64,000 nucleotides of DNA from Bacteroides mediterraneensis (GCF_016900355.1 NZ_JACJKA010000004.1:121715-185714), one strand, 5' to 3'; shown: positions 47,614 through 55,693, numbered from the stretch's first letter. Made by a program: numbers and translations. Notes: generated by a model not told the origin, from the letters alone.

Positions 47614-48393
47614 ATGTCAACCATTATTTATCCGGCCCCTATTTTCGGCCCTATCCACAGCCGCCGTCTGGGTGTATCGCTCGGTATTAACCTGCTGCCC
47701 GCCGACGGCAAATTCTGTACGTTCGACTGCATTTATTGTGAATGCGGATACAACAAGGACTTTCGTCCGAAACAGAAAGTACAAACCCGTGAAGCCGTAC
47801 GCGAAGCACTCGAAAAACGCCTGGCCGATATGAAAGAAAACGGTCCTTCTCCAGATGTGCTAACTTTTGCCGGCAATGGAGAACCGACTGCCAACCCGTA
47901 TTTCCCGGAAATCATCGACGACACCTTAGCTTTGCGCGACAAGTATTTCCCCAATGCCAAAGTCAGTGTATTGAGCAACTCTACCTTTATCCACAACCCA
48001 AAGGTTTTTGCTGCCCTGAACAAAGTGGACAACAACATTCTGAAATTGGATACGGTAGACCCAGATTATATACAGACCGTTGACCGCCCGACCGGAAACT
48101 ATCAGGTGAAAAACATCATTGAAGGCCTGAAAGCTTTTAATGGCAACCTGATTATCCAGACGATTTTCCTGAAAGGTACTACCGACGAAGGAAAAGACGT
48201 GGACAATACCACCGACAAATATGTATTGCCCTGGCTGGAAGCCGTCAAGCAGATTCGTCCTCGTCAAGTAATGGTTTATACCATCGACCGGGAAACTCCT
48301 GACCAGAAGCTCCAGAAAGCTACCCACGAAGAACTGGACCGCATTGTCCAGCTCGTAAAAGAAGCGGGTATCGACGCCAGTGCTTCTTACTAA
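47614..48393 (+). CDS. Radical SAM protein
   Basis: 259 residues. The Fe-S cluster motif is CTFDCIYCECG (about residues 34-44), with the CxxxCxxC spacing. LTFAGNGEPTANPYFPEI (about 88-105) is the GEPT segment of the SAM-binding barrel, and VLSNSTFIHNP follows. The family matches the wybutosine/MoaA-like group of small radical-SAM proteins of unassigned role, sometimes annotated as molybdenum-cofactor-like. No SPASM domain is present. It is probably co-transcribed with mutS. Confidence 0.85.
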   Translation: MSTIIYPAPIFGPIHSRRLGVSLGINLLPADGKFCTFDCIYCECGYNKDFRPKQKVQTREAVREALEKRLADMKENGPSPDVLTFAGNGEPTANPYFPEIIDDTLALRDKYFPNAKVSVLSNSTFIHNPKVFAALNKVDNNILKLDTVDPDYIQTVDRPTGNYQVKNIIEGLKAFNGNLIIQTIFLKGTTDEGKDVDNTTDKYVLPWLEAVKQIRPRQVMVYTIDRETPDQKLQKATHEELDRIVQLVKEAGIDASASY

Positions 48394-48418
48394 TAAAAAA
48401 GTGCATCTTATAAAAAAT

Positions 48419-48459
48419 AACAGCGTGTACGCCTGCTATCAAGCATTTGTACACGCTGT
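48419..48459. terminator. Hairpin terminator with the ACAGCGTGTAC stem, copy 1
   Basis: ACAGCGTGTAC (48420-48430) pairs perfectly with GTACACGCTGT (48449-48459). On the minus strand it is followed by TTATTTTTT, terminating the MBL gene. It also closes the mutS-radical SAM unit on the plus strand. An identical 11-bp stem is found at 49488-49528. Confidence 0.88.
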
Positions 48460-48488
48460 CTGTTTATTCATCTATACGTCCTGTTTTC

Positions 48489-49373
48489 TTACTTCATAAA
48501 GGCTGGCACCGGCAAGTGCATGCCTGCGATTGTCAGTCCGTTTTCACGGGCGTACTGCAAATAATATTTACGGCTCTTAATGGCTCCTTTCTTGTCCATG
48601 TCATACTGCGCACAGATTTCAGGATGGATAACCTGTAAGGCCGCTCCATGGAACAAGTCCCCTATCACCAACAACTTTCCTACCTGGAACACGGTATGTC
48701 CAGGGGTATGCCCCACTGCGTTCATGGCTACTATATTTCCTGGAAGTGTATCTCCGAATGCAAAGAGATGCAAGTGATTCTTGTAGGCCTTCATGGTTTT
48801 CTCTACTTGTGCTTTCTGTTCCGCCGGCATCTTCATCCATGCATCGTATTCCACCTGGGAAGCATAAACTTCTGCACGTGGAAAGAACACACTGTCATTT
48901 TTCATCATACCGCCGATATGATCTCCATGAAAATGGGTTATGAACAAGTAGTTGATATCCTCCGGACTGATGTGCAAAGCCTTCAACTCTTCCAGCAATT
49001 GACTATCGGGTGCGCCCATTCCGGTATCGAAAAGCATGCGTATGCCGTCTTTTTCCACCAAGAATGTGCTGATAGAAGCGGGTACCCCATTCTGTAATGA
49101 AAGACTGTCTATCAGTGCGTCGCTGGCATCCGGAAACAAGGTGCGAGGCATCAGACGTGCCTGGGCGTTGTCACGAATCCAGGTCACCTTCATTCCATCC
49201 AATGTAAGAGTAGCCAACATACTGTCTTTCTGCATCTGAATCTGGTCAGATGCTACGTTTGTGCTGTCTGTGTTCATCTCGCTTTCTGTCTTTTGTTTGG
49301 ATTGTCCACCGCAACCCACAAATAACAATGTCGCCATCATTACAGCGACACAACTCCATTTTCTGTTTTTCAT
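48489..49373 (-). CDS. MBL-fold metallohydrolase, lipoprotein
   Basis: 294 residues from the ATG at 49373, which opens a lipoprotein signal (MKNRKWSCVAVMMATLLFVGC). The longer frame upstream is non-coding in character. The metallo-beta-lactamase motif HFHGDHIGG is intact, with later His and Asp ligands in NAVGHTPGHTVF and VIGDLFHGA. The fold resembles the AHL-lactonase/hydroxyacylglutathione-hydrolase-like group. The substrate is unknown and a surface or periplasmic location is likely. It is a single gene, bounded by two hairpins with the same stem. Confidence 0.88.
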   Translation of the reverse strand: MKNRKWSCVAVMMATLLFVGCGGQSKQKTESEMNTDSTNVASDQIQMQKDSMLATLTLDGMKVTWIRDNAQARLMPRTLFPDASDALIDSLSLQNGVPASISTFLVEKDGIRMLFDTGMGAPDSQLLEELKALHISPEDINYLFITHFHGDHIGGMMKNDSVFFPRAEVYASQVEYDAWMKMPAEQKAQVEKTMKAYKNHLHLFAFGDTLPGNIVAMNAVGHTPGHTVFQVGKLLVIGDLFHGAALQVIHPEICAQYDMDKKGAIKSRKYYLQYARENGLTIAGMHLPVPAFMK

Positions 49374-49487
49374 CGCTATCTCGTTTTTACGTACAACCCA
49401 CATCTTGATTCTCCACAAAAATACGAAAATATCTTTTAGTTTTATTCTTAAAATCGTACAGAATACACAGAAAATTTCCATAAAAAA

Positions 49488-49528
49488 ACAGCGTGTACAC
49501 TGCTTTTATTTTAGCTTGTACACGCTGT
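49488..49528 (-). terminator. Hairpin terminator with the ACAGCGTGTAC stem, copy 2
   Basis: ACAGCGTGTAC (49488-49498) and GTACACGCTGT (49518-49528) form an 11-bp stem, followed on the minus strand by TTTTTTT. It terminates the BspA-like gene. The stem is identical to that at 48420-48459, but the loop differs. Confidence 0.88.
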
Positions 49529-49548
49529 TTCCTTAATATACAAAAATG

Positions 49549-50916
49549 TCAGGGATTTTCAGTCATGATTTTCTGATAGTCTACATAAGCAGCTTTATAC
49601 TCTTCCAATTTACCCTTAGGTACTACGATAGAAGTAAGATCGTCTACAAAAGGCAGAGAGGAATCTTCCACCTCAGGCGCTTTTTCACCTTTAAACACAA
49701 TCTTTTCCACAGGATAGTTCGTTCTCAGTCCATAACCTCCTATTTTCTTCACATTCTCCGGCAGAATGATTTGTGTTAACTTGTTACATTCAATGAATAC
49801 ACCTTCTTGAACTTCAGCTATACTTTGTGGAAGGATAATTCGTGTCAACGCTTCGCAACCTTCGAAGGCTGCACTTTCCACTACTCCCTCCGCCAATTTC
49901 ATGGAACCAGCATAATTCACATTTGCCAACTTAGTACAACCGTAAAAAGCCTGCCAACCTATCTTTTGTATATTATTCGGCAGAGTAATTGACTTCAGCG
50001 ATACTGCTTCCCGAAAAGCTTCCGGTCCAATCTCTTCCACACTTACAGGAAGTACCACATTTTCCAATTGGGTCTTCAAAAAAGCTTGCGAACCTATTTT
50101 CTTCAGGGAAACGGGAAATGCTACCTTGTTCACTCCGGTTTCACGAAATGCATTTGAACCGATTTCTTCTACCGCAGTGTGAGAAAGATTTACTTTCGTC
50201 AACGACACACAATCTTCAAACGCATGTTTCTCGATTACCTTCAAGGAAGACGGAAAAGACACAGAAGCCAATTTCTTGCTTCTGGCAAACGCTTGTACTC
50301 CGATAGACTCCAACCCTTCATTGAGTACTAAAGATTCCACATTCGACTCCCAAAAGGCTTCTGGAGCAATGCTTTTCACTCCAGCAGGAATTATCACTTG
50401 CGACAATGTCGAATCTTTTATTCCTTTGAGTACTCCATTTTCGATTAAAAACGGACTTTCTTCAGGCTGCTCTTCTCTCTTTTCTATTTCCTTTGCTGCT
50501 TCCTGACGGTTCACTACTATCTTAAAAGATTGTTTTTTCCCAACTGTCACTGTTCCTCCCTTGCTCCACCACTCATAATTGGCGGCATCCAAAGTTTCAA
50601 GTACCACAAACATCAGTTCTCTATACTGTGTTCTCACAAACCATTTCTGACGCTCCAGCACAAAAGTCGCCTTTCCATTTTTATCAGTCACTACCTCCCA
50701 CAATGCTTTGGTAGTCTGTTTTTCTTTAAAAGCTTCGTAAGTAGTCTCATCGTACATCTTGACAATCGTATTTCCCAAAGGCTCTCCTTTCGGATTGCAA
50801 ACCGTAATTTCGACTACAGAAGGATCGTCATTCACAGAAAGTTTCTCTTTTTTACAGCTAAGAAAAAGTACACACATACCTAATAAAGCTACGGACAAAA
50901 TTTTCAACATGTTCAT
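49549..50916 (-). CDS. BspA-like leucine-rich-repeat lipoprotein
   Basis: 455 residues. A lipoprotein signal (MNMLKILSVALLGMCVLFLSC) precedes an Ig-like or carboxypeptidase-regulatory-like domain (about 25-140). Ten LRR_5 (BspA-type) repeats then follow the pattern IGxxAFxxxxL with LTxIxLPxxVxxI. The last repeat ends near residue 420. Surface BspA-like proteins in Bacteroidetes mediate binding to host proteins or other bacteria; the ligand here is unknown. The minus-strand -7 box is TACTTTTG at 51054-51047, giving a leader of about 125 nt. Confidence 0.9.
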   Translation of the reverse strand: MNMLKILSVALLGMCVLFLSCKKEKLSVNDDPSVVEITVCNPKGEPLGNTIVKMYDETTYEAFKEKQTTKALWEVVTDKNGKATFVLERQKWFVRTQYRELMFVVLETLDAANYEWWSKGGTVTVGKKQSFKIVVNRQEAAKEIEKREEQPEESPFLIENGVLKGIKDSTLSQVIIPAGVKSIAPEAFWESNVESLVLNEGLESIGVQAFARSKKLASVSFPSSLKVIEKHAFEDCVSLTKVNLSHTAVEEIGSNAFRETGVNKVAFPVSLKKIGSQAFLKTQLENVVLPVSVEEIGPEAFREAVSLKSITLPNNIQKIGWQAFYGCTKLANVNYAGSMKLAEGVVESAAFEGCEALTRIILPQSIAEVQEGVFIECNKLTQIILPENVKKIGGYGLRTNYPVEKIVFKGEKAPEVEDSSLPFVDDLTSIVVPKGKLEEYKAAYVDYQKIMTENP

Positions 50917-51386
50917 AGGGTTATATAAATTTGTAATAAAATGATTCTACCGACGTAGATTCCCAATGTACTCTCTTCTCTAAAAATGAACGGTGATTTT
51001 AATCATCTATTCCAAGCAAAAAATCTCATTGCTTGACAAGGTGCGGCAAAAGTACAATAAATAATGCATATATATCGAAGAAAAATTCAAAACACTGGAT
51101 TTTTTATAATTTATTCTCAATTTTCTTTCAGTATAAGAGAAAAGTAGAAAGCCTATTCAAGCTGCTGCATTTATCCATATTTCTCTCTCCTACTTTGTAG
51201 AATTGTACAAAATATCCACAAAAGAATGAGAAGAAATTACCCATCATTCCACCTATTAAATGGATAAGAAAATAAAGTTAATACTGATTATCAAATAATT
51301 AGTACAGTATATAAAGTTTGGCATCATAGTTGAACTACACTTATCGTAAACAAACTTACTTACTAACTATTTAAATTAAAAGCAAT
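50917..51386. other. Intergenic region, 470 bp
   Basis: A/T-rich divergent spacer. It holds the minus-strand -7 box for the BspA-like gene (51054-51047). For the plus-strand gene there is a TTTGG at 51318 but no convincing TAnnTTTG, so its promoter may be of another sigma type. No tRNA, repeat or clear hairpin was seen. Confidence 0.5.
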
Positions 51387-51689
51387 ATGAAAAAGTTATT
51401 TGTAGCAGCAGCATTGGTAATGGGATTAGGAACTTCAGTAGTATTTGCCGAAAACCTGAACGCAAGTACAGACACTGTAACCGTAGTCAACGAATTCAAA
51501 CCCATTGAGGTAAAAGATCTTCCTCAAGCTGTTCAAGATGCCATCACAAAAGATTATGCAGAATGGACCATCAAGGCAGCATACGTAGAAGAAACCGACG
51601 GTGTGAAAACTTATAAAGTGGTATTGGCCGACTTGGAAGAAAATACCGCTACGTTGATTTACAATGAGAAAGGTGAAGTACAGGAATAA
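51387..51689 (+). CDS. Small PepSY-like periplasmic protein
   Basis: 100 residues with signal peptide MKKLFVAAALVMGLGTSVVFA. The mature part (PIEVKDLPQAVQDAITKDYAEWTIKAAYVEE, shown here in parts) follows the PepSY-like or beta-lactamase-inhibitor-like pattern: a helix after DLPQAVQDAI, then beta strands through TYKVVLADLEE and TLIYNEKGEV. Such proteins are common and abundant in Bacteroidales, and their role is unknown. Its start region (TATGAAAAAG) could pair with the 5' end of the multicopy small RNA described at 52.8 kb. Confidence 0.8.
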   Translation: MKKLFVAAALVMGLGTSVVFAENLNASTDTVTVVNEFKPIEVKDLPQAVQDAITKDYAEWTIKAAYVEETDGVKTYKVVLADLEENTATLIYNEKGEVQE

Positions 51690-51715
51690 GCACTAATTAT
51701 GATTTGAGTTGAAAA

Positions 51716-51770
51716 GAAGGATGCCCCCGTGACAAATCTGTCACCAAGGCATCCTTCATTCTTTTTATTT
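51716..51770. terminator. Terminator shared by convergent genes
   Basis: GAAGGATGC (51716-51724) pairs with GCATCCTTC (51749-51757), with an inner GTGACA/TGTCAC stem, followed by TTCTTTTTATTTTA. It stands between the PepSY-like gene and the EamA gene. Confidence 0.85.
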
Positions 51771-52187
51771 TAGTAGCATGACGATGCTGCCACACGTAAT
51801 CAACACTGCTCCCACTATGACTCTCAAACTGACCGGCTCTTTTAAGAATAAGAAAGACAGACAAATGGTAATCACCACACTCAGTTTATCGATAGGAGCC
51901 ACTCTTGACACATCGCCTGTCTGTAAAGCTTTAAAATAAAACAACCAGGACAATCCTGTGGCTACTCCCGACAAGATTAAAAAGAGCCAGGTATGTGTAT
52001 CTACCTGCTTTATATTCACAACCTGCCGTTCAGAAAAGACAATTCCCCACGTAATCAATAGAATGATACTGGTCCGAATCGCCGTAGCCAAGTCTGAGTT
52101 GATATTCTTCACTCCTACTTTTGCAAAAATGGCTGTCAATGCCGCAAAAAAAGCCGACAATAGCGCATAATATTTCCACATACCCAT
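51765..52187 (-). CDS. EamA-type small membrane transporter (single unit)
   Basis: 140 residues with about five hydrophobic helices, corresponding to a single EamA/DMT repeat. Family signatures include FFAALTAIFAKVGVKNI at the N-terminus, and a second-half block APIDKLSVVITICLSFLFLKEP. Full-length EamA proteins have ten spans, so this half-size protein probably works as a dimer, as small DMT members do. The transported metabolite is unknown. The start at 52187 or the ATG at 52181 are both possible. Confidence 0.88.
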   Translation of the reverse strand: MGMWKYYALLSAFFAALTAIFAKVGVKNINSDLATAIRTSIILLITWGIVFSERQVVNIKQVDTHTWLFLILSGVATGLSWLFYFKALQTGDVSRVAPIDKLSVVITICLSFLFLKEPVSLRVIVGAVLITCGSIVMLLK

Positions 52188-52264
52188 TCTCCTTTCCGAC
52201 CATCAGAAAAATACTCAAAATAAAAAAGCCCTGATTCTTTTCTGAATCAGAGCTTCATATTTCG

Positions 52265-52338
52265 CGGTGCGTACGGGACTCGAACCCGTGACCCCATGCG
52301 TGACAGGCATGTATTCTAACCAACTGAACTAACGCACC
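52265..52338 (-). tRNA. tRNA-Asp (anticodon GTC)
   Basis: On the minus strand the acceptor GGTGCGT pairs with ACGCACC. The anticodon stem CATGC/GCATG has loop CTGTCAC with anticodon GTC. The T arm has GGTTCGAGTCC and the discriminator is G. CCA is not encoded. Confidence 0.96.
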
Positions 52339-52380
52339 ATTAAGTTTTTCTTTCGTTGCTTTCTCTCTTGATTGCGGTTG

Positions 52381-52411
52381 CAAAGGTAGTGCATTTTTTC
52401 AAACCCACAAA
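52381..52411 (-). promoter_or_regulatory. tRNA-Asp promoter
   Basis: Minus-strand TTTG (52411-52408), 19 nt, TACCTTTG (52388-52381), about 43 bp before the tRNA 5' end. Confidence 0.85.
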
Positions 52412-52594
52412 CTTTTCTATCACTTTTTTTCATCTTTTTTCTGCATAAAATCACAAACGACTGATTTTCAAGCATCATTGAAATCATCTTTTTTAGATCT
52501 AAAACGAGGCTATCCAGCAATAACAGTTTGTTTTTATCCAACTGCTCCCGAAAAATTTGAAAACTCACGTACAGAAAAAAGAGAAACTCGTTGC

Positions 52595-52694
52595 ATTTTT
52601 TAGGTTTCCGCAAAGGAAAACGTATGTTTCTCTATGCGGAAACCTATGTTTCGCTTACCGGAAACGTACGTTTTCTGGCAGGGAAACATAAAAA
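52595..52694. repeat. 4 x 22-bp palindromic array, copy 3
   Basis: TA at 52601 to TA at 52689 is 88 bp in four 22-bp periods. The 4-nt centres are CAAA, TATG, TTAC and GGCA. The ends are TTTTTTAGGTTTCC and GGGAAACATAAAAA. It lies between the tRNA-Asp promoter and the small-RNA copy A. A further half-unit GGAAACGTACG occurs alone at 52761-52771, right next to the tail of that RNA. Confidence 0.9.
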
Positions 52695-52776
52695 GTAACG
52701 ATGAATTTTCAGCTTATGTCCTTAACGATGAAGCATTCTCTGTACGGTATCCGGCACAAAGGAAACGTACGGACAT

Positions 52777-52840
52777 AAAAAAAGGAGTTCCGCTGAACTC
52801 CAACCTTTGTTAACCTTAAATCTAATACTATGAAAAACAC
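52777..52840 (-). ncRNA. Multicopy 64-nt small RNA, copy A
   Basis: On the minus strand a promoter (TTTG at 52875-52872, 19 nt, TACCTTTG at 52852-52845) is followed by a 64-nt block. This block begins GTGTTTTTCATAG, continues through AGGTTAACAAAGGTT, and ends in a 7-bp terminator hairpin (GGAGTTC-AGCG-GAACTCC, 52801-52784) plus seven T. The block is identical to copy C at 62222-62285 although the promoters differ. ATGTCC just past the T run is also conserved in all three copies. No reading frame is conserved in the RNA sense. Confidence 0.85.
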
Positions 52841-52871
52841 GATGCAAAGGTAAGGACTTTCTGGATATCTA

Positions 52872-52875
52872 CAAA
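52872..52875 (-). promoter_or_regulatory. -33 element of small-RNA copy A
   Basis: TTTG exactly 19 nt upstream of the TACCTTTG -7 box; the same spacing is found for copies B and C. Confidence 0.75.
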
Positions 52876-52950
52876 TTATCCCTTCTAAAATCTATGCTAT
52901 ATAACATGTTTTAAGAAGATGTATCTCGCCATTAAAAGCTCTTAACAAAA

Positions 52951-52982
52951 AAGTTGAGACTGTATAATTACAGTCCCAACTT
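52951..52982 (-). terminator. nadA terminator overlapping the stop codon
   Basis: AAGTTGAGACTGT (52951-52963) pairs with ACAGTCCCAACTT (52970-52982), followed on the minus strand by TTTTTTG. The upstream arm encodes the last four residues and the stop (52970-52968). Confidence 0.88.
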
Positions 52983-53960
52983 GGCAGATATTTCAAGCAT
53001 CTTCTGAATAGGCTTGATGGCTTCTTTTGCTATTGCTTCATCCACCTTCACTTCCGGCCATTCATACTTCAATGTGTTATACAGTTTTTCCAGTGTATTC
53101 AAACGCATGAAGTTGCATTCGTTGCAAGCGCAGGTACTGTCTTCCGGCGGAGCGGGAATAAAGTGCTTGTCCGGACACTTCTTGCGCATCTCATACAGAA
53201 TACCGCTTTCAGTAGCCACAATGAAGTTTTTCTTGTCACTGGCCATGGCATATTTCAGCAATCCTGCCGTAGAACCGATTTTGTCGGCCAGCTTCGCTAC
53301 GGCTCCCTTGCACTCGGGATGAACCAATACCTGTGCATCCGGATACTGCTTTTTCAGTTCCAGAATCTTCTCTACTGAGAATTTCTCATGCACATGGCAG
53401 GCACCGTCCCAAAGCAGCATCTGACGTCCGGTAATCGAATTGATGTAATTTCCCAAGTTCTTGTCGGGACCGAAAATCAGCTTTTCATCTTCCGGGAAGC
53501 TTTCTACAATCTGACGGGCGTTGGAAGAAGTGACCACCACATCCGTCACCGCCTTCACCGCCGCACTGGTATTGACATACGAAATAACTTTGTATCCCGG
53601 ATGTGCCTTCACAAATTCGGTAAACTTGTCGGCCGGACAACTGTCGGCCAGTGAACAACCGGCATTCAGGTCAGGAATCAGCACTTTCTTGTCCGGACAA
53701 AGGATTTTCGCGGTTTCACCCATGAAGTGTACTCCACACATCACAATGATTTTCGCATCCGTTTTGGCGGCCCACTGGGCCAGTGCCAGACTGTCACCGA
53801 TAAAGTCGGCTATTTCCTGTATTTCGTCTGCCTGGTAGAAGTGTCCTAAAATGACCGCTTCTTTTTCACGACATAACTTCTTAATCTCAGCCTTCAGGTC
53901 AAGATTCTTTTCTACGGGTTCATCCACATAACCCTTTTTCAACCATTCTTCTTTATTCAT
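52968..53960 (-). CDS. nadA: Quinolinate synthase A
   Basis: 330 residues. It condenses iminoaspartate with dihydroxyacetone phosphate to quinolinate in NAD synthesis, using an oxygen-sensitive 4Fe-4S cluster. Cluster cysteines lie in VMCGVHFMGE, in the central region (LWDGACHVH and HPECKGAV), and in DSTCACNECNFMRL near the C-terminus. The N-terminus has ILGHFYQADEIQEIADFIGDSL. nadB and nadC are not adjacent. The terminator stem overlaps the end of the gene. Confidence 0.96.
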   Translation of the reverse strand: MNKEEWLKKGYVDEPVEKNLDLKAEIKKLCREKEAVILGHFYQADEIQEIADFIGDSLALAQWAAKTDAKIIVMCGVHFMGETAKILCPDKKVLIPDLNAGCSLADSCPADKFTEFVKAHPGYKVISYVNTSAAVKAVTDVVVTSSNARQIVESFPEDEKLIFGPDKNLGNYINSITGRQMLLWDGACHVHEKFSVEKILELKKQYPDAQVLVHPECKGAVAKLADKIGSTAGLLKYAMASDKKNFIVATESGILYEMRKKCPDKHFIPAPPEDSTCACNECNFMRLNTLEKLYNTLKYEWPEVKVDEAIAKEAIKPIQKMLEISAKLGL

Positions 53961-54411
53961 TATTAGATTATATTTTTTCTTCTTTTTAAAAGAAAATATG
54001 ATGCTGATAATATCCCGTTAATAGTGTTCGTAAAAATAGTGCTTCTTTTTTTGTTTTTCCGTTATCATCTTTGAGGTGAAGGATATCAGTCACTCATAAA
54101 CAGGCTTACTGATTGATATCATTATCTTTACTGATTCTATTAACAAATTGTTGATACGTTGCAAAGTTAAAAACTTTTCGGTGATTCATTTCTGAAAATT
54201 CAAGAAGAATGTGTTTAAACTGGCAGTGAAAATTATTTCTAAGTTTTTTGGATTGTTGGTTTCCAGCTTGCTATAATTGATTTGTGGAATCTTGCAAGAA
54301 ATAATTTTTATTTTCTATGCGCTCGTTTTTTACACCTTTTCCACCGTTTTCAACAGGGTTATGAATATAGTTTTTATCTTTGCAGCCGAACGTATTTCAA
54401 AGATAGGAATT
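53961..54411. other. Intergenic region between nadA and the SpoU gene, 451 bp
   Basis: Possible minus-strand -7 box for nadA is TAACTTTG at 54169-54162, implying a leader of about 200 nt. Inside it GATATCAGTCA (54082-54092) and TGATTGATATC (54110-54120) form an 11-bp stem with one G-T pair and a 17-nt loop. On the plus strand TATCTTTG at 54375-54382 is the -7 box of the SpoU gene. Confidence 0.55.
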
Positions 54412-54957
54412 ATGGCCGAATTAAGGAAATTGAAGGTGACGGAGATGAACCGCCTGACGGTGGAAGAGTTTAAGGAAGCAGACAAGCTGCCTTTGGTGGT
54501 GGTGCTGGATGAAGTGCGTAGTCTGCACAATATAGGGGCGGTGTTCCGTACGTCGGATGCTTTTCTGGTAAACAGTATTTATCTGTGTGGCATTACGGCT
54601 ACTCCTCCTCATCCGGAAATGCATAAAACGGCGCTGGGTGCAGAATATACGGTGGACTGGAAATATTTTTCCCGCACGCAAGATGCTGTAAATGAACTGC
54701 ATGAGATGGGATATACCGTGCTGGCCATCGAGCAGTGCGAGGGGAGTACCTTGCTGGATGAACTGGCCTTGGAGAAGGGGAAAAAATATGCCATTGTGCT
54801 GGGAAATGAAGTGAAAGGTGTGCAGCAGGAAGTGGTGAATATGTCCGACGGCTGCATTGAGATTCCTCAATACGGTACGAAACATTCCTTGAATGTGTCT
54901 GTTACGGCAGGCATTATGATATGGGAATTTGCGCACAAGCTGTTCAAACTGCGTTGA
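54412..54957 (+). CDS. TrmH/SpoU family RNA 2'-O-methyltransferase
   Basis: 181 residues from the ATG at 54412 (MAELRKLKVTEMNRL); the longer frame upstream is hydrophobic noise overlapping the promoter. SPOUT knot motifs are visible: LDEVRSLHNIGAVFRTSDAF (motif 1), AIVLGNEVKGVQQEVV (motif 2) and CIEIPQYGTKHSLNVSVTAGI (motif 3). It methylates a ribose in tRNA or rRNA using SAM. It lacks the long N-terminal RNA-binding domain of RlmB, so the target is undetermined. Confidence 0.93.
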   Translation: MAELRKLKVTEMNRLTVEEFKEADKLPLVVVLDEVRSLHNIGAVFRTSDAFLVNSIYLCGITATPPHPEMHKTALGAEYTVDWKYFSRTQDAVNELHEMGYTVLAIEQCEGSTLLDELALEKGKKYAIVLGNEVKGVQQEVVNMSDGCIEIPQYGTKHSLNVSVTAGIMIWEFAHKLFKLR

Positions 54958-55010
54958 ACACCGCTTGTGAATATCCTATTGATAACTTGTTAATTTGTTG
55001 AATTATAGTG

Positions 55011-55613
55011 TTATAGCTGTCCATTTTCGACCAGTATAACCACTCTTTCTACCATCTTGTCGTCATCTTCAGGATGGTATTCTTTTTTCAGGCTGGCTCC
55101 GAACAGGGCAGCGAATGCCTGATAAAATCCCGCTTTGAAAGGTCCCATGAAAGCCTTGACCAGTTGATAAGAAGACTGGTTGCATTCCCGGTTGACCAGT
55201 TTGATCAACAGTTTGCCTTGTGAGAAGGTAAGTTTCTTCATACGGGCAGTGTATTGCTGTTTCAACCCTTTTTCCACCAGTTTCATGTGGCGTTCCCTGG
55301 CTTTCTGGTTGGGAAGGGTTTCCATATATTCATAAGTCTCAATGACTGCTCTTTTGATTTCTTTGGCCAGCGGGAGTGTTTTCTTTACATCGCGTACCAG
55401 CTTATAATAATATCTTTCTTGTCGTTTGTTTTTAAATTTAAGTTTCGGGTAAACGTAGATGTTTCTCAACGTTACACAAGGTATAGTGTCTCCTTTATAA
55501 ACACATACAGGAACTTTATGACCTATAATTACTGTAGGGGTCAAATCCTGGGCATGTGTATGGAAGCAAATGCTTAGCCACAGTACGATGAATATAAGAA
55601 GACTCTTTTTCAT
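55011..55613 (-). CDS. DUF4294 family exported protein
   Basis: 200 residues from the ATG at 55613, which starts a signal peptide (MKKSLLIFIVLWLSICFHTHAQ). The core from VPVCVYKGDTIPCVTLRNIYVYP through YYYKLVRDVKKTLPLA (given in parts) is the DUF4294 signature; the rest is helical and basic. The family is restricted to Bacteroidetes and has no known function. The minus-strand -7 box TATTTTTG is at 55626-55619. It is divergent from the HhH protein gene. Confidence 0.85.
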   Translation of the reverse strand: MKKSLLIFIVLWLSICFHTHAQDLTPTVIIGHKVPVCVYKGDTIPCVTLRNIYVYPKLKFKNKRQERYYYKLVRDVKKTLPLAKEIKRAVIETYEYMETLPNQKARERHMKLVEKGLKQQYTARMKKLTFSQGKLLIKLVNRECNQSSYQLVKAFMGPFKAGFYQAFAALFGASLKKEYHPEDDDKMVERVVILVENGQL

Positions 55614-55693
55614 ACACGCAAAAATAGAAATAATATTCAGATTACGTGGCATAATTAACGTATTTATAGGATGTGTATAAACAGGTTAATAAC

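Noticed and set aside
49374..49481. 36-residue N-terminal extension of the MBL protein
   Set aside because: It is A/T-rich promoter DNA; the ATG at 49373 gives a canonical lipoprotein signal.
52831..52854. Leader peptide MKNTMQR on the plus strand of the small-RNA block
   Set aside because: The frame is not kept among copies (7 codons in two, longer in the third), whereas the minus-sense promoter and terminator are conserved in all three.
54277..54411. Hydrophobic 45-residue extension of the SpoU methyltransferase
   Set aside because: It contains the TATCTTTG promoter box and is not part of the SPOUT fold; the ATG at 54412 is a better start.
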